A stretch of 64,000 nucleotides of DNA from Aliiroseovarius zhejiangensis (GTDB taxonomy: Bacteria; Pseudomonadota; Alphaproteobacteria; Rhodobacterales; Rhodobacteraceae): assembly GCF_014656375.1 (NCBI RefSeq), contig NZ_BNCH01000003.1, positions 248,001 to 312,000 on the forward strand. Direction: 5' to 3'. Made by a program: the position numbers and the translations under genes. How positions within the stretch are numbered: position 1 is the first letter of the stretch; each line of letters opens with the position of its first letter. Below are positions 58,687 to 64,000 of this stretch, piece by piece. A model generated the notes under the pieces. The model worked only from the letters and a program-made list of their open reading frames with translations, did no database searches and was not told where the DNA came from.

Positions 58687-59072
58687 CCCCCGAACTCACC
58701 ATCCTCGCCCTCGCAGGCCTGCTGCAAGTGGTCCAGTTCTGCATCTACTCCGTTCTGGCGCAGATGCAGGTCGGGTCGAAATACGCGGCCTCTCCGCGCG
58801 ATACGCCGCGCGAGTTGACGGGCAAGGCGGGGCGCGCGCAGCGGGCGTTGAACAACCATTTCGAAGGGCTGATCCTGTTCACCGCCGCCGTGGTGGTGGT
58901 CACCGTATCGGGGCAATCCACCGCGACGAGCCAAACATGCGCCTATGTCTATCTGGCCGCGCGGCTTTTGTATCTGCCCGCCTATCTTTTTGGCTGGTCG
59001 CCCTGGCGATCGCTGATCTGGGCCGTGGGGCTGATCGCGACGGCGGTGATGTTGATCTCGGCGCTCATATGA
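58683..59072 (+). CDS. MAPEG-family membrane protein
   Basis: A 129-residue protein with four membrane helices of the MAPEG superfamily (eicosanoid/glutathione-type membrane proteins), with conserved region ALNNHFEGLILFTAAVVVV (the E-x-L-x-F of helix II) and AARLLYLPAYLFG near the end. Function in bacteria is largely unknown. GC-rich codon use like the core genes. It lies between the suc genes and lpd. Confidence 0.8.
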   Translation: MTPELTILALAGLLQVVQFCIYSVLAQMQVGSKYAASPRDTPRELTGKAGRAQRALNNHFEGLILFTAAVVVVTVSGQSTATSQTCAYVYLAARLLYLPAYLFGWSPWRSLIWAVGLIATAVMLISALI

Positions 59073-59160
59073 ATATCACTAGGTAAAAACATGCTCCGGG
59101 GCGCGCCGGGCGAGGGCTGACAGAGGCCACGCCCGGACCCCAAACGAAAGGACAAGACAC

Positions 59161-60546
59161 ATGGCAGACTATGACGTAATTATCATCGGCGGCGGCCCGG
59201 GCGGCTATGTCTGCGCGATCCGTTGTGCCCAGCTGGGTCTGAAAACCGCCTGTGTCGAAGGGCGCGAGACCCTGGGCGGCACCTGCCTGAACGTCGGCTG
59301 CATCCCGTCCAAGGCGCTGCTGCACGCGTCCCACAGCCTGCACGAGGCCGAACACAACTTCGCCAAGATGGGCCTGAAGGGCAAAAGCCCCTCGGTCGAT
59401 TGGAAGCAGATGTTGGCTTACAAGGATGACGTCATTGGCCAGAACACCAAGGGCATCGAGTTCCTGTTCAAGAAGAACAAGGTCGATTGGCTGAAAGGCT
59501 GGGGCTCGATCCCCGCCGCCGGTCAGGTGAAGGTTGGTGACGAGGTGCACAAGGCCAAGCATATCGTGATTGCTTCCGGATCCGAGCCGTCCAGCCTGCC
59601 TGGGGTCGAGGTGGACGAAAAAGTCGTCGTGACCTCGACCGGGGCGCTCGAGCTGCCGAAGGTTCCCAAGAAGATGGTGGTGATCGGGGCCGGTGTGATC
59701 GGGCTGGAAATGGGGTCTGTCTATGCCCGTTTGGGGGCCGAGGTGACGGTGGTCGAATACCTCGACATGATCACGCCGGGGATGGACAAGGATCTGGCCA
59801 AAACGTTCCAGCGTGCGCTGAAAAAGCAGGGTCTGAGCTTTGTCATGGGCGCGGCTGTTCAAAGTGTGGACGCCAAGAAAACCAAGGCCACGGTGAACTA
59901 CAAGCTGCGCAAGGATGACAGCGATCATACGATTGACGCCGATGTGGTGCTGGTCGCCACCGGGCGTCGTCCCTATGTCGACGGTCTGGGGCTGGACGCG
60001 CTGGGCGTGAAGATGACCGAGCGCGGGCAGATCGCCACGGATCATTGGAAAACCTCGGTCGATGGGATCTGGGCCATTGGCGATGTCATCGAAGGTCCGA
60101 TGCTGGCGCACAAGGCCGAGGATGAAGGCATGGCGGTCGCCGAAGCCATCGCCGGTCAGGCGGGCCATGTGAATTACGACGTCATCCCGGGCGTCGTTTA
60201 TACCGCACCCGAGGTGGCGTCCGTCGGCAAGACCGAAGAGCAGTTGAAGGAAGACGGCCGCGCCTACAAGGTCGGCAAGTTCAGCTTCATGGGCAATGGC
60301 CGCGCCAAGGCTGTGTTCCAGGGTGACGGTTTCGTGAAAATTCTGGCCGACAAAGACACCGACCGCGTGTTGGGCGTTCACATCATGGGCCCCGCAGCGG
60401 GGGAGTTGATCCACGAAGCGTGCGTGTTGATGGAGTTCGGCGGGTCAGCCGAGGATCTGGCCCGCACCTGCCACGCCCACCCGACTTTCTCGGAAGCGGT
60501 GCGCGAGGCGGCGCTGGCCTGTGGGGACGGCGCGATCCACGCCTGA
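59161..60546 (+). CDS. lpdA: Dihydrolipoamide dehydrogenase (E3)
   Basis: A 461-residue flavoprotein disulfide reductase that reoxidises lipoamide on SucB. FAD motif [18 protein letters not shown], redox-active pair Cys42/Cys47 in [19 protein letters not shown] motif [20 protein letters not shown] and catalytic His/Glu in [14 protein letters not shown]. Its place in the suc locus fits a role in the 2-oxoglutarate dehydrogenase complex. A strong terminator follows. Confidence 0.96.
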   Translation: MADYDVIIIGGGPGGYVCAIRCAQLGLKTACVEGRETLGGTCLNVGCIPSKALLHASHSLHEAEHNFAKMGLKGKSPSVDWKQMLAYKDDVIGQNTKGIEFLFKKNKVDWLKGWGSIPAAGQVKVGDEVHKAKHIVIASGSEPSSLPGVEVDEKVVVTSTGALELPKVPKKMVVIGAGVIGLEMGSVYARLGAEVTVVEYLDMITPGMDKDLAKTFQRALKKQGLSFVMGAAVQSVDAKKTKATVNYKLRKDDSDHTIDADVVLVATGRRPYVDGLGLDALGVKMTERGQIATDHWKTSVDGIWAIGDVIEGPMLAHKAEDEGMAVAEAIAGQAGHVNYDVIPGVVYTAPEVASVGKTEEQLKEDGRAYKVGKFSFMGNGRAKAVFQGDGFVKILADKDTDRVLGVHIMGPAAGELIHEACVLMEFGGSAEDLARTCHAHPTFSEAVREAALACGDGAIHA

Positions 60547-60566
60547 ACCCACCCCCACCCCAAAGA

Positions 60567-60605
60567 GAAAGCCACCGGATCGCTCCGGTGGCTTTCGTGT
60601 TTTTG
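60567..60605 (+). terminator. Terminator after lpdA
   Basis: A perfect 13-bp stem GAAAGCCACCGGA / TCCGGTGGCTTTC with a TCGC loop, then GTGTTTTT. It closes the suc-lpd transcription unit and is 20 bases from the convergent symporter stop. Confidence 0.93.
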
Positions 60606-60623
60606 GCTCTTACGAGTGTCAGA

Positions 60624-62168
60624 TCAGTGGAACTTGCGAATTTCCCCTGACTTGAGGCGTGACAGATAGCTGTTCAGCTCGGTCTTCACGATCGGCATCA
60701 GGCAATACAGCGCCACGATGTTTACGACCGCCATGGCAAAGATCGCCGCGTCCGAGAAGTCGATCACCGGGCCAAGGTTGGCCGAGGCGCCGATCACCAC
60801 GAAGATGCAGAAGATCACTTTGAACACGATCTCTTTCGTGTGTCCTTCGCCAAACAGGAAGGTCCAAGCCTTCAGCCCGTAATAGGACCAGCTGATCATG
60901 GTCGAGAAGGCGAACAGGATCACCGCGATCGCCAGCACGTATTTGAACCAGCCGAAGGTCGACGAGAAAGCCGCCGAGGTCAGCGCCACGCCCTTGTTGC
61001 CGTCGATGGTCTGGATCGTCGATGCGCCTTCGTCCAGCAGGTACATGCCCGTGGCCGGGTCGCTGACCAACTGACCGGTGATGATGATCACAAGCGCAGT
61101 CATCGTGCAGATGACGACAGTGTCGATGAACGGCTCCAACAGGGACACGAACCCTTCGGTGATTGGTTCTTTGGTGCGCACGGCCGAGTGGGCAATGGCG
61201 GCCGAGCCAACGCCAGCCTCGTTCGAAAACGCGGCCCGCTTGAAGCCCTGGATCAGCGCGCCGACCATACCGCCCGCGACACCAAGACCGGTGAAGGCCC
61301 CTGCAAAGATCTGTCCGAAGGCCCAGCCGATCATGTCGGCATTCATCAACAGGATGACCAGCGCGGTCAGAACATACATGACGCCCATGAACGGCACGAC
61401 TTTCTCGGTCACGCTGGCGATGGATTTCAGGCCGCCGATGATGACCGCGAACACGATTGTGGCAAACACGATGCCGGTAATCCAGCCGGGGAAGTCACCG
61501 ACCACATTGGCGATCTGCGCGTGGGCCTGGTTGGCCTGGAACATGTTGCCGCCACCCAACGCGCCGAGGATACAGAAGACCGAAAACAGGATCGCCATAA
61601 ATTTGCCCGCAGGCAACCCACGTTCGGCAAAGCCCTTGGTCATGTAATACATCGGGCCGCCGGACACGGTGCCGTCTTCGTATTCATTGCGATATTTTAC
61701 ACCCAAGGTGCATTCGGTGAATTTTGACGCCATGCCCATCAGACCCGCAAGGATCATCCAGAACGTAGCCCCCGGCCCACCGATGCCCACTGCGACCGCA
61801 ACGCCCGCGATGTTGCCAAGCCCCACGGTGCCCGACAGGGCAGTGGCGAGCGCCTGGAAGTGGCTGACCTCGCCCGCGTCATCGGGGTCGGAATAGTCCC
61901 CTTTCACAAGCGAGATCGAATGCGGAAATGCTCTAAACTGGATCAGGCCGAAGTAGATCGTGAAGATTGTTGCCGCGATCACCAGCCAGGCCACGATCCA
62001 AGGAAAGGACGTGCCCGGGAAGGGGCTGAAGATGAAGCTGACAAACCAACCGGTCGAGCTGGCAAACATGTCGTTGATTTTTTGGTCCATGGATTGGGCC
62101 ATCGCGGGCGCCGTCGCTGCCAGCATGACCGGTGCGGCCCATGCCGCTTTTTTGAAACTGTTTCTCAT
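60624..62168 (-). CDS. Sodium:alanine symporter family (AGCS) permease
   Basis: A 514-residue inner-membrane transporter of small neutral amino acids driven by sodium. The AGCS signature region is seen in GPGATFWMILAGLMGMASKFTECTLGVKYRNE. The N-terminus (KKAAWAAPVMLAATAPAMAQ) looks like a cleavable signal peptide, an uncommon but recurring trait in alphaproteobacterial members. About eleven membrane helices. It is followed upstream on the same strand by a UspA gene with only 24 bases between, so the two may form an operon. Confidence 0.9.
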   Translation of the reverse strand: MRNSFKKAAWAAPVMLAATAPAMAQSMDQKINDMFASSTGWFVSFIFSPFPGTSFPWIVAWLVIAATIFTIYFGLIQFRAFPHSISLVKGDYSDPDDAGEVSHFQALATALSGTVGLGNIAGVAVAVGIGGPGATFWMILAGLMGMASKFTECTLGVKYRNEYEDGTVSGGPMYYMTKGFAERGLPAGKFMAILFSVFCILGALGGGNMFQANQAHAQIANVVGDFPGWITGIVFATIVFAVIIGGLKSIASVTEKVVPFMGVMYVLTALVILLMNADMIGWAFGQIFAGAFTGLGVAGGMVGALIQGFKRAAFSNEAGVGSAAIAHSAVRTKEPITEGFVSLLEPFIDTVVICTMTALVIIITGQLVSDPATGMYLLDEGASTIQTIDGNKGVALTSAAFSSTFGWFKYVLAIAVILFAFSTMISWSYYGLKAWTFLFGEGHTKEIVFKVIFCIFVVIGASANLGPVIDFSDAAIFAMAVVNIVALYCLMPIVKTELNSYLSRLKSGEIRKFH

Positions 62169-62192
62169 GACTATCCCTGTTCGCATTGTTAT

Positions 62193-62627
62193 TTAAGGAA
62201 CGATGGTGACCGGCACCGGCGAGATTTGCGCCAGCGTGCCCGCGACCGAGCCGAAGATGCGCGATGACAGACCTGAATGGCCGGTGCGCCCGACCACCAC
62301 CTGCGTGGCGCCCTCGGCTTCGACGATGTCACATAGCGTGTCGGCAATGCCGCCATATTTCAGCGCGGTTGTCACCGTGACGCCGCTGTCAGCCAGCCCT
62401 TTGACGACCGGGGCCAGCACGGCGGTTTCGGCGCGCTCCAGCTCCTCGGCCCGCCGCTTGTGGCGTTCCTCGAGTTCGTTGGGTGTCAGGAACGAATAGG
62501 GCGACCATTCCAGAACATGGGCCACCACGATGGCCGCGCCCTGCGATTTGGCCAGCCCGACGGCGAAATCCAGCGTCGCTTTCGAACTGTCGCTGCCATC
62601 GTATCCGACGACGATCTTGTTGGACAT
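62193..62627 (-). CDS. Universal stress protein, single UspA domain
   Basis: A 144-residue cytoplasmic protein. Start SNKIVVGYDGSDSSKATLDFAV. The ATP-binding motif VVVGRTGHSGLSSRIFGSVA fits G-x2-G-x9-G-S exactly, so it should bind ATP. SD GGGAGGAAG is before the ATG. It is divergent from the Lrp regulator with a 146-base AT-rich gap in between, and upstream of the symporter gene. Confidence 0.9.
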   Translation of the reverse strand: MSNKIVVGYDGSDSSKATLDFAVGLAKSQGAAIVVAHVLEWSPYSFLTPNELEERHKRRAEELERAETAVLAPVVKGLADSGVTVTTALKYGGIADTLCDIVEAEGATQVVVGRTGHSGLSSRIFGSVAGTLAQISPVPVTIVP

Positions 62628-62773
62628 TTTCTTCCTCCCTTGTGTGAACGTGTCACGTGTTAAGCAACTTCAGCCTAGCAGTGGTTGGCTTGAAAAGGTT
62701 CCTTATTTTCTTGCGTGAAAGGATAATTTACGTAAAAACTACGAACCAGAACAGAATCTTCGGAAAATATACG
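62628..62773. other. Divergent promoter region of uspA and lrp
   Basis: An AT-rich 146-base spacer between divergent starts, with TTGCGTGAAAGGATAATTTA and other A/T-rich stretches that suit Lrp-type binding. I cannot define single boxes. Confidence 0.4.
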
Positions 62774-63229
62774 ATGGATAAGCTAGACACTAGAATACTT
62801 TCCATCCTGCAAAAGGATGGCGCGATCTCGATGTCGAATCTGTCTGACCAGGTGGGGCTGTCCATTTCCGCCTGTCACCGGCGGGTCAAGATGCTTGAGG
62901 CAGACGGGCTGATCACCAACTACGCGGCGCGCCTGAACCGCAAGGCGATCGGCTTCGAAATCCAGGTGTTCATCGAAGCGAAGCTGGTCAGTCAGCGGCG
63001 GGAAGATATTCAGGCCTTCGAAGCAGCGATTCTGGACATGCCGGAAGTGCTGGAATGCCACCTGATTTCGGGTGATTTCGATTATCTGCTGCGGGTGGCG
63101 GCGCGCAATACTGAGGATTACGAGAAGCTGTATCGCGAACGACTGTCCTCGATCCCATCCTTTGCGCAGATGAAAACGCTGCTCAGCCTGTCAACGGTGA
63201 AAGAGTTCCGGGGCTTCCATCTGGGTTAG
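62774..63229 (+). CDS. Lrp/AsnC-family transcriptional regulator
   Basis: A 151-residue regulator. The N-terminal winged helix KLDTRILSILQKDGAISMSNLSDQVGLSISACHRRVKMLE is typical (LD..IL..LQ.DGR), and the C-terminal RAM ligand-binding domain contains LECHLISGDFDYLLRVAARNTEDYEKLYRERLSSIPS. Start at ATG 62774. An upstream in-frame start at 62657 would add sequence from the AT-rich promoter. Because it is divergent from uspA and the alanine symporter, amino-acid-responsive control of these is a reasonable inference. Confidence 0.9.
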   Translation: MDKLDTRILSILQKDGAISMSNLSDQVGLSISACHRRVKMLEADGLITNYAARLNRKAIGFEIQVFIEAKLVSQRREDIQAFEAAILDMPEVLECHLISGDFDYLLRVAARNTEDYEKLYRERLSSIPSFAQMKTLLSLSTVKEFRGFHLG

Positions 63230-63236
63230 TCGGGCG

Positions 63237-63890
63237 TCAGTCTGCCACCAGCATTTTCAGGCCCTGCGTGACGTCCGTGCGCACGGCAAGTCGCAGGGCA
63301 GGCTCATCCCCCGCGGCCAGAGCCGACAGGATCATCCGGTGATGTCGTTGCAGATCGGTGCGCTGACGCCGGGCATAAAGGGCGCGCATGGTCGGGCCAA
63401 GTTGCAGCCAGACGGTTTCGGCCACCGCAAGGATCGCCGGGGCCTGCGCGCGCAGATAGAGCGTGCGGTGAAACTCCAGATTGGTGCGCAGATACCCGAC
63501 CGCATCCTGTTTGGTCACGCATTCCGACACCCGCACATTGATCGCCCGCAGCCGGTCGATCAGCGCCATATGGGCGCGGGGCAGGGCGCGCGCAGCCAAT
63601 TCCGGTTCCAGCAAGGACCGCAACGCGGCCAGTTCCTCGATCCGCTCCGCCGTCAGGTCGGGGGCCGATACGCGGCCCGAACTGGACAGGGTCAGCGCGC
63701 CTTCGGCGGCCAATCGGCGCACCGCTTCGCGGGCCGGGGTCATCGAGACCTCGTATTCCGTGCCGATCCCCCGGATGGTCAGGCTTTGCCCCGGATCCAG
63801 TTCGCCATGCATGATGCGCGCGCGCAGGCTGCGATACACGCGTTCATGGGCGCTGGAGGTGTCGGATTGTGGACGGGTCTGGGCCTGCAT
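63237..63890 (-). CDS. GntR-family transcriptional regulator with FCD domain
   Basis: A 217-residue regulator. The GntR winged helix occupies about residues 12-80 (YRSLRARIMHGELDPGQSLTIRGI, VSMTPAREAVRRLAAEGAL). The C-terminal all-helical FCD domain has the likely metal ligands in LRTNLEFHRTLY and the HHRMILSALAAGD helix, where small carboxylates usually bind. Start at ATG 63890 (MQAQTRPQ). A TGTGATCACA palindrome lies 9 bases upstream of the ATG, pointing to autoregulation. The same palindromes occur before sdhC and sucC, so I infer these as targets. Convergent with lrp. Confidence 0.9.
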   Translation of the reverse strand: MQAQTRPQSDTSSAHERVYRSLRARIMHGELDPGQSLTIRGIGTEYEVSMTPAREAVRRLAAEGALTLSSSGRVSAPDLTAERIEELAALRSLLEPELAARALPRAHMALIDRLRAINVRVSECVTKQDAVGYLRTNLEFHRTLYLRAQAPAILAVAETVWLQLGPTMRALYARRQRTDLQRHHRMILSALAAGDEPALRLAVRTDVTQGLKMLVAD

Positions 63891-63898
63891 GATGAGAC

Positions 63899-63908
63899 TG
63901 TGATCACA
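63899..63908. promoter_or_regulatory. TGTGATCACA site upstream of the GntR gene
   Basis: The same perfect palindrome as the four sites at sdhC and sucC, located 9 bases before the start codon. A weaker AGTGATCAGT lies 34 bp further (centre spacing) at 63933-63942. Confidence 0.65.
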
Positions 63909-63937
63909 AATGCACGCGGCGTCAACTGCCCCAGTGA

Positions 63938-64000
63938 TCAGTCGCGAAAACGATAGCGTTGCAGGTCGCCACCATGCTCGCGCAGCCATTTGCGCGGAGC
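63938..64000 (-). CDS. C-terminal end of an unidentified gene (truncated by window)
   Basis: The minus strand is open from base 64000 to a TGA at 63938-63940 and reads PRKWLREHGGDLQRYRFRD at the end, a protein-like sequence. The rest of the gene lies outside the window. I cannot name the family. It would be transcribed toward the GntR gene, whose ATG lies 48 bases downstream. Confidence 0.4.
   Translation of the reverse strand, partial: APRKWLREHGGDLQRYRFRD

Overview
The window reads as one contiguous chromosomal segment of a marine-type alphaproteobacterium of the Rhodobacteraceae (Roseobacter/Rhodobacter group). The evidence is protein similarity and gene order: a cbb3 oxidase and FnrL region with hemN, an sdhCDAB - mesaconyl-CoA hydratase - malyl-CoA thioesterase - mdh - sucCDAB - lpd block, a family II pyrophosphatase, an H-type lectin, and GC-rich codon use. 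No species can be named from sequence alone. I found no rRNA, tRNA, insertion sequence or CRISPR array.

Layout. 1-9 kb: the 3' end of atpC, a Tet-type MFS exporter, a small lectin-domain protein, prs, an HCCA isomerase/hydrolase pair, a tightly overlapped minus-strand operon (ribF - Dabb protein - YcgN-like protein - threonine aldolase), a MaoC hydratase and a HAD phosphatase. 9-15.3 kb: an island-like stretch. It holds a small Cys-rich gene broken by an in-frame TAA, a four-gene arsenic operon (ArsR-ArsC fusion, arsenic-type GAPDH, ArsJ, Acr3) and an unrecognised membrane-anchored protein flanked by degenerate direct repeats. 15.3-26 kb: ppaC, a dihydrofolate-reductase-like protein, a DUF2161 protein, a di-haem cytochrome c peroxidase, groES-groEL (CIRCE-controlled) followed by three hairpins with the same loop, a polymer-forming membrane protein, a frameshifted WD40-type gene, a Nudix hydrolase and a lipase-like hydrolase. 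25-37 kb: a microaerobic module of hemN, fnrL, a tandem UspA protein, ccoNOQP, ccoGHIS and a LuxR-type response regulator, carrying (with ccp) six FNR boxes. 37-42.5 kb: a TesA-type esterase divergent from an ABC ATPase/FtsX permease pair, a DUF3052-like protein and a ZIP transporter. 42.5-60.6 kb: central carbon metabolism, with sdhCDAB, mesaconyl-CoA hydratase, (3S)-malyl-CoA thioesterase, malate dehydrogenase, succinyl-CoA synthetase, 2-oxoglutarate dehydrogenase E1/E2 and E3, interrupted by several AT-richer small ORFs. 60.6-64 kb: a sodium:alanine symporter, a UspA protein, an Lrp regulator and a GntR/FCD regulator.

How the parts fit. FnrL probably controls the oxygen-limited functions around it: cbb3 oxidase and its assembly, anaerobic haem synthesis and peroxide removal. 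A second regulatory layer is visible in the sequence. The 10-bp palindrome TGTGATCACA occurs as a pair with exactly 21-bp centre spacing upstream of both sdhC and sucC, and once just upstream of the GntR/FCD gene at the end of the window. I infer that this GntR protein is an autoregulated controller of the TCA cycle. It is the most interesting candidate for an undescribed regulatory system here.
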